From: Nissolia schottii
Taxonomy: Eukaryota > Streptophyta > Magnoliopsida > Fabales > Fabaceae
Reading direction: 5' to 3'
Assembly (NCBI GenBank): GCA_003254905.1
Contig: QANU01016478.1
Span: 397,853-461,852, forward strand
Length of the DNA: 64,000 nucleotides
Position 1 is the first letter of the stretch. Each line of letters opens with the position of its first letter. This document shows positions 53,001 to 64,000 of the stretch, piece after piece. The notes under the pieces are model-generated. The model was not told the DNA's origin. It worked only from the letters and a program-made list of their open reading frames with translations, and did no database searches. A program made the translations under genes and the position numbers.

Positions 53001-56000
53001 AGTGAAATTGAGATAAAGGAAGAATAGTTTACTCAGATCACGCACAAACTACCAAGGATAAAATGGAAAATGTTGAAATTGTCAGAAACGTTGGAAAATA
53101 TTTTCAGAAAATATTAGAAAGTATCCAATGCAATGGATACCTTAAAGGGTTGAGTTACAGTTAAGACAATATATTCATTTCCTGAATGGTTGTAGCAAAC
53201 AAGTCAGACAGTAATAATATGCAAGGATGAAGGCTCTACAAATCATATTCACTTGTGCAACAAACCTCATGATATAAACTTCTTGTGCAAACTCTCTCAG
53301 CATATCTGTACTTATGCGCTCAGGCTTAAGAACTTTGATAGCCACATCCTGACTACAATACGTACCTCTGTACCTAAAGAAGTTCAAGAAAAAGGTAAAG
53401 AGAGCCATTAACTACAAAGCTATGTAGAGCTCTAATATATTTCAAACAGAAATAACTCACAAGTCACCAAATGACCCAGAGCCAACTTTGTTTTCGTATT
53501 TGAGCTGGTTGGTATCAATTTCCCATACATCAGCTCCATCAGATGGTATTTCTATGCAATGAGGGGAGGATTCCATCCTTGTCTGGTAATGTTCACTGCC
53601 AGTAGAAAGTATGCCCTGTTTTGACAGTGCGGATAGATATTCACCATGAATAGTATTTAACAAAACAAGAAATGAAATTTGGTGGTATGCCAAAAAAAAA
53701 GTATTTACATCAATCATATTTAATTAAAAAAATGTCGGTGTGCAAACTGCAGAAATGCACAAATGCAAATAACAACTGCTTTTAACAGATGTTGCCCACA
53801 AGTTCAATGTAGTCTAAATTCATACTAGCTATTATTTTGAGTCAAACTGGAGGAATCTCATCTTCCCTTCTTAATATTGAACAGGTGCCATTGTATTAAA
53901 GGTCATAGAAATAAATTTAAGATATCTTTCCAAAAGAATCTAGAGCTTTGCCTTGTGAAATGAGATTGTACCTTAACCTTCAAAATTTCGCTCTCCAACA
54001 CACCTTTAAGCTCCTCAGTTTCCTAATGGTACACAAGTAAAGGAACAGACAATAAATATAAGATATTTTTTGGACACGGAAAATACAAAAAAAAAATACA
54101 AGATGGTATTTGGATATAAGATTTGGGATTGCCAGATCTGAAGAAAACTCCACAAAATGTTATGTCATATTCAATGTTGACAAAAGAGTCTTCAAACTTT
54201 CAGCTATTTTTTATTTCAATAACCATTTTGTTATCTTGTCCTTTGATCATTAACCAAGCTTGTATAGAAAACTCCTAAGCTAGTCTGGTAAAGGAATTAA
54301 ATCAAAACTAGAAACAGAAAGACATAAATTATGTCATAGATAAGAGATATTGTTACAAGATTTGTTTTTAACTTGCTAATACATATAATACATACAAGAC
54401 ATCAAAAGATAAATGATCCTACAAATACTCAAGATACAATATTCTACAACTTTGACTGAGATAATTAAAAACGCTTCCAAGTCTTTCAAAGGAACAAAGG
54501 ATAAACTAGTTATAGCAGGAAACATTTTGATGTATGCATCAAGATAGCTAAATCAGGAGTACTCTTCCAGTTATCTTGATTTGAAGAAAGAACATGGTAA
54601 AATTATAGATCATGAAATTAACCTAACATGCGGAAAACTTGAGTTGACAACTTTTCCAATCAAGGTGGGTCAACAACGAGAAATAACCATTGCCTAGGTC
54701 ATACTGATACAACATGTTGACTGTAGTGCTTGTATTAGGTACATATATATTCAGGAAAAAGGGAAACTCAATAGTGCACATTGTGCAGGAGATAAAATTT
54801 CTGTTTTTTACTGGAATTTTGTTTGGAACATTTCACATAGATTTGAAATGTGCCAAATGCACAGAATGCACCATAAGAGAATGAAAATTACATGGCAAAA
54901 ACAAATCTGAAAATGTGCCAAAATTTCTTGTATCTGATAATGGTTGCACCAAATGCAACCAGCCAACCACTCCATTCTTCAGATGTTCTACTTAACAGCT
55001 GCCTTCTATGAGGTAAGAAATTTTGTGCTTTGGCCACTGCATACAGCAGTAATAGTTGTGCTTTGACTGGTAATGAGAGGGACATCAGCTAGCAGCATCC
55101 CTCAAATCATGATCAGTCAACTCTCACCCTGTTCTTGTCTGCTCTTTCATCTGAAATAATCCTAAATATTTTTCTTGGTTGTAACTTGGATGATTATGTA
55201 ATTCAATTTTGTTGAAATTGGAATGTGTTATGCTTTGTTGGCTGATGATGCGGTTGCAACAATTCTGTTGGGTAATATCATTTTTGGAGAGCACTTGTAA
55301 ATTAATTAGGTATACTGTTTCTTGAAGTACCATGCAATATCCTAATTTTATTAAAAATGTTGTGTTTATGTATTTGTATCCATGCAATCATATATTATCT
55401 ACAGGAATGAAAAAAGAAAGCATGCCATGGCGGGGGTAAAGTAAAAATAATGTCTTATACATCTTTTAACAAATTCAAAATTGTAACCTGTACTCAGCAA
55501 GATATTCAAGGCATACAATAATTAAGTTTTTCTGTTTTCGAAAATACTTGATAGTGTTTGTATGAGCTCATTACTTAGCAATGTTCACCCTACCTCGTTA
55601 GGCCATCCCTCAACAACAAAGACATCCAGAGAAAACCCATCACTGGTTGAAAATGCATGAGCTTCTTGAATGTTCAGTCCAAGCTCACCAAGTATTGAAG
55701 TTAACTGAAATACATTGCAAAAGATGAGAGACGACATAAAATGTAAACAATATTTCATTCTTGTAATTCAAAAACTCCAAATATTTTGATCCTTGAACAA
55801 TGAATAATCAATTAAGTTAACCCAAGAGTTGCAAAATATACAAGGATATAGTCATCTCACTGGCTAAAACTTAGGGAAATCTCATTTAGATAATTAATTC
55901 TGAACGCCAATAAACTTTCCCCTCTCCAAAATTTATTTAATAAAACATAAATAAATAAACAGCAACTAAAATATGGTAAGGGAATCACCAAATAAAAATG

Positions 56001-58815
56001 TTAAAGGAAAGTGCTCCTCTTTTACATTTCATATTTCACAATAAACTATATGGTTACAGATGTATATGCTAATTAGAATATGAATCTAAGGCTCCCGGTA
56101 CATATTAACTGGTCACAAGATTATGGCATTGAATCGTGCATGATTTTCTTACACATTTATACTTTCGTAAATGGTCAATCTAATCACTGAAAAGTGAATA
56201 CTTGGGGGAAATTACAAATTAAAACACTTTTCAAAGAAAATATTCTTCTACAACTGACAACAAATAGCTTTACAATGCCTATGTTGGACAGCATCCACAG
56301 AAAATGGCAAGAAATATATCCGTAGTTGATGCAAAAGGCAATTACAAGCCAGAATTATTTCTTGCATAGCATTGCAAAAAGCTCTGTAACCAAATCAACT
56401 TCCCAGAAAAACAAGAGCTATTACCTAATATCATGTTGGATGCTGAAGAATACAGTAAGAAAGAAACTAAAATGCGGATTATATGCAACAGTTTAACCCC
56501 AATAATTTAAAATCACAACATCCAAAAAGTATTAAAAATTTTAAATAAATATAAACAGAATTAACTACCTGACTGAGCAGTTTAGGCTTGTCAACTGTTG
56601 AAAAGGTAATCTCATGCATGGGCCTAAAATTAAGTGAGTGAGAAGATTAGCTCTGCTTAAACTTTAAACAGTGAAACAATTATTAACTACTATAAGCTTA
56701 TAGAAACAAGAGTGGATATTCCCTCTAAAGGAATTTACTATGGAGGGAAAAATAACTCGAGCATTCAACTGAGGAATTGAGGATATGGTATCTTATTCCT
56801 TAATTACAACTGCAATACAAGCCTACTTGTCAAAGAGATAAAAGAATCAACAAAACACTTCAATATGATCTTCCTTGTGGGTGATTCTACTTCAGTGATT
56901 ATCACATCACATCTTTATGCTAAGATGAAAATACCTAGCAATCAAACTAAAAATTCTCCCACCTCACTCTGTTTCCTTACCTTTCTCTCTAAAAGTTGGA
57001 CAAGCAATACAAAATCACGAGACTTGCACTTGGAAAACATAATCTTCAATATGTGATAGTTTGCCGGGTCTACATATCAACCTCATCATAAAATGCATGT
57101 TTCTACTTGATATTATATGGTACTTATTAGTTTTTAGTAATACTAGCATAAGCTTAAGAAAAAGCAAGCCCAATCACAATAACATTACGAAAAGAACAAC
57201 GGTCCAAAATGATGAATCTGCTAAAATGCGTACCGTTGAACATATGGTGTCGCACACATAGCACTGCCCCCATCTTCAATGTTATTTTTAGTTGTTTGAA
57301 GTGCGAGAGCTTCAAGATTAGAGGATGAACCAAAAGTAGGTGGGAGATGAACTCTTTTAGCCCAAAATAGAGACAGAGAAACGGCATTACAAAAATCAAC
57401 AATGGGCACAAATAACAATAGAATAGTGATATGAAGAAAGAAGAGCTTGGATAATAAAAGAATTTCATGTGCCTATTGTGCAGTGGCAAGGATGGAAAAT
57501 AAAATTAACATGACAGTGTATGAGCCATACCCCTGCTTAAAAGAATGGTTAAGATTACTCTGTGCATCTTCTTTCTCAGAAGGATCTGAATGCATGGAAT
57601 CAACATTGTTTGTACTACCAAAAGGATATACCTGCAATAATGATGATACTTACATGAATTAAGCCTGTATGTAGCAGATCTCTGGATTACAGGTACTTAA
57701 TTAAATAGATGCCGATTCCATATTCCCAAATTTTATGCCAACAACAGGTAGCAGGTATTAGTGAAGTCATCAGCACAATAGTGCGGTCAAGGTTAAAAAA
57801 AATAACCAGTTCCATCCAATCTCAACAGCTTTAGAATATTCAATTCTTCGTATGCCAGAAAGAACAGTTACATTTAATCAAAACACCTGAAAATACTAGT
57901 AAGTAATAACAGAACTTCAAGACCCTAATAGAAAAACAGGTAGCAGAATAACATAGAGAGAGTAGTATGCTATGCCAGAAAAACGTTTCCCTTCAATCAT
58001 AAAATTCATGAACATACATACTACCAAACTTCAACAGCTTAGTGACACAAATAGCATGTGATGTAACAGCAGTAATTTGAAAGAAGAAAAAAGAAAAAAA
58101 AAAAAAAAAACTATCAGCGTTTTTTATTTGTGGTGTTCATACTTCATATAGTTAACAACCTGTACTAAGCGAACTTGAAATGCGGGTCGATTAGCGGGGT
58201 CCTCAGCAAGCTTCAGCAATCTCTGATGAGCAAGAACATCCTCTGCCCTCTCCACATTCACATCCAACGCGTACCTATGTAGCACCACCAATCACAGTGA
58301 CCAACCAGAGACTCGTACATAAACCACTCCGCCATATCCACTTAGAAAAGGTAAAGTAAAACAAAAAAAAAAGCCACCAAAAAAAGAAAGATAAACTCAG
58401 CTCTTTTGATTCCTTCTCAAAATTTCCTTAATTCTCATCAAATAATTCAAAGTAACACTAGAAAAGAACTCGAATAAAATGCTAGTCACAAATTCCACGG
58501 TTTCTAACTGAGTTCAGAAGACAAGTACAGAATCAATTTGCAATAGAAAAAAGCATAGAAAAATTAGATGAGGAAACAGTGAAGGTAATTTGGAAGCATG
58601 TCGAAAGACCTAGCGGGAAGACGATTGAAGTGAAGCCATAGCTGATCGTCGAAGCCAGGAACGTTGGCCTCGTCGGAATCGGAGTCCTGAATTCGGCGGA
58701 GGACCTCATTGTACACCTCAAGCTTCTGGCGGTGCTGACGTGGCAGCGCGTGATGGTGCGGCGACGACTGCACCGCCCTGCTCCCGCAGCTCTCAATGTC
58801 GTTCTCCGTCACCAT
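50099..58815 (-). CDS. STY17: ACT-domain Ser/Thr/Tyr protein kinase (STY8/17/46 group)
   Basis: Sixteen exons on the minus strand: 58610-58815, 58160-58274, 57531-57631, 57234-57353, 56569-56623, 55594-55704, 53972-54022, 53461-53615, 53266-53373, 52622-52695, 51803-51978, 51030-51125, 50662-50742, 50480-50533, 50251-50385 and 50099-50176. They sum to 1716 bases, 571 residues, every phase closing. The N-terminal region contains [20 protein letters not shown]. The ACT domain is at about 181-236 ([36 protein letters not shown]). The kinase domain has G298-S-G-S-F-G303, VAIK with K318, HRDLKTAN at 410-417 (D412), DFG at 430-432 and APE at 454-456. Arabidopsis members phosphorylate chloroplast transit peptides in the cytosol and are classed with Raf-like MAPKKKs. 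The symbol rests on gene order next to SEN1; STY8 and STY46 are close alternatives. Confidence 0.93.
52088..52345. mobile_element. Foldback MITE in kinase intron 10, 258 bp
   Basis: Arms of about 105 bases pair almost perfectly. On the left: GAGTAAACCTTCAAATTC, GATTGGTCAATTTTGTCTCC, AAGTTATGAAAATGGTCATA. The right arm read in reverse gives GAGTAAATCTTTAAATTC, CATTGGTCAAGTTTGTCTCC and AAGTTATGAAAATGATCATA. The loop is about 40 bases. There is no coding capacity. A transcript through it would form a long hairpin. A decayed relative lies at 59380-59613. Confidence 0.85.
52748..53215. repeat. Tandem 266-bp duplication in kinase intron 9
   Basis: TTTACTCAGATCA occurs at 52762 and 53028, and CCTGAATG with TTGTAGCAAACAAGTC at 52915 and 53181, a constant shift of 266 bases. 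Identity is moderate, so the duplication is not recent. Confidence 0.8.
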
Positions 58816-58890
58816 GACGGCAACAGCGATCAACCAAACCAACACACAGCGAAACAGAGAAAAACAGAAACCGTTCCGCCACAGAAGAAG

Positions 58891-58927
<37 letters not shown>

Positions 58928-59060
58928 GGATCGTGAGGGAAAATGGAAGGAAAAGAAAAAAGCAAAGGCACAACAACAAAAGGGAGTAAAGAAAGAANTG
59001 CAGTTTTTTTTTCCCTTTAAAATCCGGTTGAAGGAATTAATTATTAACGTAATAAGCAAT
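58816..59060 (-). promoter_or_regulatory. 5' UTR and proximal promoter of the STY17-like kinase
   Basis: The sequence immediately upstream of the kinase start. It includes a (GA)n run at 58892-58922 (CT-rich on the coding strand), a common feature of plant 5' UTRs. An ambiguous base is at 58998. Confidence 0.5.
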
Positions 59061-59379
59061 TTTGAGAGTGTTGACTCAAATTATAGTTTTTTTTCTTTGG
59101 TCATCATTTATACAGGTTCAGAAGCGAAGAACAATACGAATATGCTCCTTTGTCTCTCATTAATAAGAAGATTATGATCTTATCTGAAAGCTCCTTATAG
59201 CCAATAGCCATCTTTCAAATATTGCAAGCGCAGATATAAACAGTTCTACACACTGAAATAACAATTATTTAAAATCAAGGGCATACATCATATTATGCTC
59301 ACATCGGTCCCTATTCTTTACCAACCAAAACTTGCATCCCCACTAAGCTTGCGTGACAAATTCGAGCACAAACGATAGT
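59061..59379. other. Intergenic stretch
   Basis: No gene or repeat recognised. Confidence 0.5.
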
Positions 59380-59613
59380 AAATTTTTAAATTCATTCGTA
59401 GAAATATTGGCATTAATTAAATTCATCTTCAAATCATAAAAATTGTCGTATTAATTTATAAAATTGCTAAAAATTAGATAAATGAATTATTTAACATCAA
59501 TTAAATTAATTATTTACAAAAATTAACTTTATCAATTTTTAATTACCTCAAAATTTAATATGTCCATTTTTATGAATTAGAGATTAATTTAACTTATATT
59601 AAAAATTTAATCC
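59380..59613. mobile_element. Decayed relative of the kinase-intron MITE
   Basis: The left arm TTAAATTCATTCGTAGAAAT, AATCATAAAAATTGTCGTAT, AAAATTGCTAAAAATT follows the same order as the arms of the element at 52088, and the right arm read in reverse repeats it (TTAATCTCTAATTCATAAAA, ATGGACATATTAAATTTTG). Many G and C positions have become A and T, so this is an older member. Confidence 0.65.
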
Positions 59614-59763
59614 AAACCTTTACCAGATTCCGAGGAGCTACTATAAAAAAGACACTATAAAAACACTTTTTTAATTTGCCATAACAGCAATACCTGGAAA
59701 GATAAGATCAATTAGCTGTGAACGGTTGACATTTTGGTATTAATCAACGCATTTTTCATCTGG

Positions 59764-61470
59764 TTATGCTATATGTACACCCATATTTTATACACCATAT
59801 ATATACCCATATTAGAATACACTGACCCCCTCAAATAACCGCTTCATCCACTCTTTTTCCCACTCTCACCAACACGCGCGTGAACCGACGTTCTTTATCT
59901 TCATTTTCTTTCTCGAAAAATTTCAGTGCATTGCTCTCCGTTCTCTTCACCCTCTTCGTTCNGAAGGCTCTTTCAATCCAAGGAACCATTTGTTTCATTC
60001 TTTCTTTCAAAACCATAGTTTATTTTATTGATACTGTAGTATTTTACTCAGTCGATATGAATTACACAATTCATCATCAACTAAACATTAGATCTTATCC
60101 ATTTATTGATGTTTATAAATTGATTGTTGCAGAATTTATAGAACCAACCGTCGAATTGCTTTAAAAAATTGCAATTCTAATCGTTTACATGGCTCAAGTA
60201 ACAACTAACAAGAATAAATCTTTAAAATTTGGTTTTGTCATGTATTAGAAAATTAACACATAATGTCAAATGATCATACCAAAAATGAGTGAACATACCG
60301 ACAAATTGTCCGTCTAAATTAAAGGAGTTTAAGTCCCTTAATCATGTGCTTTTTGTTTGATCTTAAAATTTATATAAATAAATTGAGAGGAGTTGTTGCT
60401 TAAGTGTCTAAACATATATCTCGAAAGTTTAATCTCACCTATTGAATAATAGAATACTTTGAGGGAAAAATAAACAGTGTGATGATCCTTAGCACTTTAT
60501 TAAAGACAAAAAAATAAAAACATATCTAAAATTTATAATTTCATTATAATGCCTTGTTACTCAGTTTATATAATATTCAAACGAATATCTTGATCATGGA
60601 GAGATATCCCATTGTTTTTAGTTGATAACTAGAGAGGAATGTTGAAAGAAGGAAAAAAAAAATCATCATAGCTTGGGTGCTTTTCTTACTCATAAGTCAC
60701 AATATTAAGTTAATCCCAAATGTTGTGTCTCATAGGTGGTGTGTCATGACCTAAAATGACTCTACATGCAAGCCATTAGCCCCCAAAAGAAAATTAAGGC
60801 AACCCCAAATTGCATGTTGATCAACCTACATAGAAAAAAGCAGAATTCATAGTTTGGATTTTAACTGCCTCGGCTATCAAGTTATCAAGCTATCAAAAAT
60901 GGACTTCTGTTATGACTTTAAATCTGTAGGAAAAACCCAACTCAAAATATTATTAACCTATTGGGTTAAATGTCTTGTCACTATAGAGGATATGTTCAAT
61001 TTGTTTATATATTCAATATAGAATACAATGTTGTCATTATTCCACCTTAATTCTGTAAACATTTTACTCAGACATTCAGGTTGTAGAGGGGCAGGCATTG
61101 CCCCCCAAATGCATTTTGTTGAAAAATTGATTTAAACGAGTCTTTGGAAAAAAAATGGCTTTTGCATTTACCCCACACAAAGTTGTTTTTTTCTTTTTTA
61201 ATATTACCCAAAACCAAGTATTCTAACTCCACCCTCACAAATTAAATAGAAAAAAAAAANTACGATGACGACAACGACAAACATAACAGAACAAGGATGA
61301 GAGGTTGAAGACGATGAGTGAAAACGATGACGAGAACGAGTTCGGGATTGGGGCGCGCGCGTTGTGTATAATTATATGCTATACCTATAATTATCATTAA
61401 TTGCGTATAAAACCGTATAAAAGAATGGTGTATATATAAGTGTATGGTTTATGGGTGTACATTGAGCATT
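59764..61470. mobile_element. Inverted-repeat DNA element, about 1.7 kb
   Basis: The left end TATGCTATATGTACACCCAT followed by ATACACCATATATATACCC mirrors the right end read in reverse, AATGCTCAATGTACACCCAT followed by ATACACTTATATATACACC. Further inward both sides contain an ACGCGCG or GCGCGCGC patch. No transposase frame is present; the interior is AT-rich with ambiguous bases at 59962 and 61260. The superfamily is not determined. Confidence 0.6.
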
Positions 61471-63183
61471 TTTCTTTTTCTCGTTTTTAATTTACAAAAA
61501 ATGCCCTTGAATAGCAACCTCGGCCCGGTCTTTTCAAGGCCTACACCCAACAAATCTTTTTCAGGCTGAGACCGATAAACTGTTAATGGACTTTAGAGCC
61601 TAAATAGTCCCTTTTTCATTCTTACATTAGATTTTACACTTTTTTTCTCACTATCTTGACCAACTTCATGATGACCAGACGGCGATTTAAAATAACAACT
61701 ACATTTGATTATTATTTTTTAAATAAAACTACATTAAAGTATTGTAGTGTCATCATTTTGAATTATTATACACATAAAGAATTAATTTTTTTTTATATTA
61801 ATTACAAACTACATTGTTTTCATTTCGTTTTCTATTTTCATAACTTTATAAAAGGAACAATGAAAATAAAGAAATTGTTTTTCAGTATTTTTTCACAAAA
61901 TCTTAAAAGAAAAAAAGGATTTTTTTTATGCTTAGCAAAAAAGAGTCTCTGGACAATGTTTTGTAATTAAAATTAATAATAACAAATATAAACAAAAAAT
62001 GTTTTCAAAATCTAAACAAGAACTTGTAATTTTTCTTATTTTAAAAAATAAAAACAAAGAGCAATGGAAACAAGAAAAATCAACCGTTGGATCTGTAAAC
62101 GTTTCACATTGATAACAATGGATATAACATATGATGTCTATCTTCTTCTTTTACCCTAAGAGAAGGAGAGTTACATGTTGCACGACAAAAACTAACTTCA
62201 TTGTACAGTAGTTTTATTGTAAAACTTGAGCTTCTTCTATCTCTTATGAAATTACGACTCCTCACATATTTCTACACGACATGGGGGTATTCAACAGAGA
62301 AAAATGGAATAAATAAATAAATAAGTAAAACAAAAACACACACAGGTGTCCTCCTTGAAGCAGTTTGTTTGTTATTGATTTAAACAGTTAGAACAAACAA
62401 GTTTAAAACATAAAATGAATATGTGAAAAATAATTTTAAAACATCAGAATGAGCCAAACTTATTCATTTCTAAAACTTTATTTTTCTACAACTTATTTTT
62501 TTCCCTTGTTACCCTTATTTAATGAATAAAGAATATTAAATAAAGAGAGATGATAAATGTCATTAAAAATATAAATAACTTTATAAAATACACTTGAATT
62601 TTGGAAAAAGTTAACAAGTGTATAATTTTTTATTGAAAAAGTGAGATTTGATGATTCTCAATGTTATTACATGTATTAAAAAGTCTAAAACTTAGTATTT
62701 ATTTTGTTTTATGTAGGACATTAGTTAACAAAATCCTTAAATTTTAAAATTTATCTAGTCACTTCTTTTTTCTAAGTGTGCATTTAAAATTGGACAATTA
62801 TTTTTTCTAAAAAAAAGGTAAATATTTGACATTCTGAATTTAGTTTTTGGGGAGAGTGAAATTTAAGAGAGAATACGGTGAATGTTATAAAACGGTCGAG
62901 TGTTTATACTTATTTTCAAAACCTTTAAATTTTACAATTTACTTTCAAACTTCGGGTCTATTTATTTGATTAGCACATAAAAAATAAAAAATTATAGCGA
63001 ATGATATTTTTTTTTGTTAAAACGTGACAATGATAATATTGATGATATAATCATATTCTCTCTCTTTCTCTCTCTCTCTATATATATATAGCATCCCTAA
63101 GCACACAAAGTTGCATAGTATATCACTCATTAAAAAATGGATTTAATTGTTATGCCACGAAAAAAAAATTGTCATTTAATTAT
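61471..63183. other. AT-rich intergenic stretch
   Basis: No gene recognised. The 104-codon plus-strand frame at 61656 is composed of AT-rich codons and resembles no family. A CT microsatellite is at 63058-63079. Confidence 0.45.
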
Positions 63184-64000
63184 ATTTTAGGGTTAATTAA
63201 GTTTTTAGTCCCTGTAATATTGAAAAGTTTGGTTTTAGTCCCTGTATAGAAGTTTTAATCCCTGAAAAATTGAAAAGTTTGGTTTTAGTCCCTGGATATG
63301 TATGAGAGTTGACTGTGCTGACGTGGACGCGTCAGGTGCTGACGCGATGCTGATGCGGCGCGCCACGCGGGATGCCACGTGGCATAACCCGCAAAACCCA
63401 ACCCCTGACCCGTGACCCGTGACCCGCCTGGCCCGACCCGTTTTTAAAATTAAAATTAAAAAATAAAATGACATTTTTATCCCCTCCATCTCCTCCTCTC
63501 ATCTCTGTCACCCACGCAGCCACCCCACCCCCTCCGCCGCCGCCGCCGCTCCTCTAAGCTGCCCCGCCGTCGAGCCCACTCTGCAGGCGGCGAGGTCGAA
63601 CCTCCAACTGCACCGCGAACCTCGCCACGCAGCTCGCAAATGGGTCAGCCCTTCCCCTACCTCCATCTGCCTCAGCTCCGACCTCTGGCCCGCGAACCCG
63701 TCCTTGTTGAAACGGACCAGCGCGATGACGGAAGCCCCCGCGTGCTCGCGAACCTTGTGGAAGCACTTGTCGTCGAAGAGGAGGGTTTCTAGGGAGGAGA
63801 AGATCTTGTGCTTGGACACGTCGCGCTCGCGGGAGAGGGAGCGGGAGAGGAGGGTCTCGCGGTCGATGGACATGTCGCGCTCGCAGATCAGCACACCCGC
63901 CACCTCCTCCCTCACCTTCTCGTAGGCTGCGCCTCACCTCCTCCTAGCCTTTGCAATCTTTCCAGATCCAGATCCAGATCTTTGCAATCTTTCCTCGGTC
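63184..64000. mobile_element. Probable transposon end with GC-rich captured segment
   Basis: The stretch opens with AGGGTTAATTAAGTTTTTAG and two copies of TTGAAAAGTTTGGTTTTAGT (63219 and 63267), a pattern repeated at the ends of legume DNA elements. From 63320 it becomes strongly GC-rich (ACGTGG, GCGGCGCGCC, GACCCGTGACCCG, CCGCCGCCG). It continues past the window edge, so the other end cannot be checked. Confidence 0.4.
63650..63940 (-). pseudogene. Unrecognised coding fragment, possibly ARM-repeat-like
   Basis: The minus-strand frame reads REEVAGVLICERDMSIDRE, SREREVSKH-like text, then IFSSLETLLFDDKCFHKV and REHAGASVIALVRFNKDGFA before passing into low-complexity alanine- and arginine-rich sequence. 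The helical, leucine-rich pattern reminds me of armadillo-type repeats of plant U-box or ARM proteins, but this is a weak impression. It starts beyond the right side of the GC-rich block and looks like a piece of a gene inside a transposon. Confidence 0.3.

Noticed and set aside
61656..61970. 104-codon plus-strand frame
   Set aside because: AT-rich codons, no domain, no paralogues in the window; likely chance.
1..64000. tRNA genes and CRISPR-type arrays
   Set aside because: No clover-leaf B-box sequence with matching A-box was noticed, and no regularly spaced short repeats with unique spacers. The simple repeats present are microsatellites, telomere-like units and tandem duplications.

Overview
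This window looks like nuclear DNA of a dicot plant, most likely a legume close to Glycine. Genes have GT-AG introns with AT-rich intergenic DNA, there are many nested retroelements, MULEs and foldback elements, and four consecutive genes (SEC14-like, LTO1, SEN1/DIN1, STY17-like kinase) match the Arabidopsis order At4g35750-At4g35780 as I remember it. The species is inference. Three N bases (58998, 59962, 61260) point to an unfinished assembly.

Layout. 0.4-0.9 kb: first two coding exons of a DHHC S-acyltransferase (PAT10-like) running off the left edge on the minus strand. 1.8-3.6 kb: a truncated LINE and a tandem repeat. 3.7-15.0 kb: a nest of transposons. A non-autonomous inverted-repeat element (about 3665-15015) is interrupted by an 8.4-kb Mutator-like element (3738-12102) that carries a decayed plant-mobile-domain gene, a 1-kb telomere-like array and a decayed mudrA transposase, and also by a 1445-bp solo LTR (12491-13935) with a perfect 5-bp target duplication. 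15.7-24.8 kb: a tandem cluster of intronless SKIP23-like F-box/DUF295 genes, three intact and two broken. 27.3-28.5 kb: a small SEC14/CRAL-TRIO gene. 29-34 kb: foldback elements and a LINE relic with its own solo LTR.

36.1-45.0 kb is the most unusual part. The LTO1 gene (chloroplast VKOR-thioredoxin fusion, minus strand) has its third intron inflated to 6 kb by a partial duplication. The intron holds a dead copy of exon 3, a 5'-truncated Ty1/copia element with an open 1357-codon frame, and a U4 snRNA gene on the opposite strand. A second U4 gene lies just past the 3' end of LTO1. 47.0-48.6 kb: SEN1/DIN1-type chloroplast rhodanese. 50.1-58.8 kb: a 16-exon ACT-domain protein kinase of the STY8/17/46 group, with a foldback MITE and a tandem duplication in its introns. 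59-64 kb: a decayed second copy of that MITE, a 1.7-kb inverted-repeat element, and at the right edge a GC-rich segment that looks like a transposon with a captured gene fragment.

The cellular genes do not form one pathway. LTO1, the rhodanese and the STY kinase all relate to chloroplasts (lumenal disulfides, sulfur transfer, transit-peptide phosphorylation), but their adjacency is best read as inherited gene order. Exon models were built by hand. In every multi-exon gene that is complete here the splice phases close and give one open frame to a stop codon.
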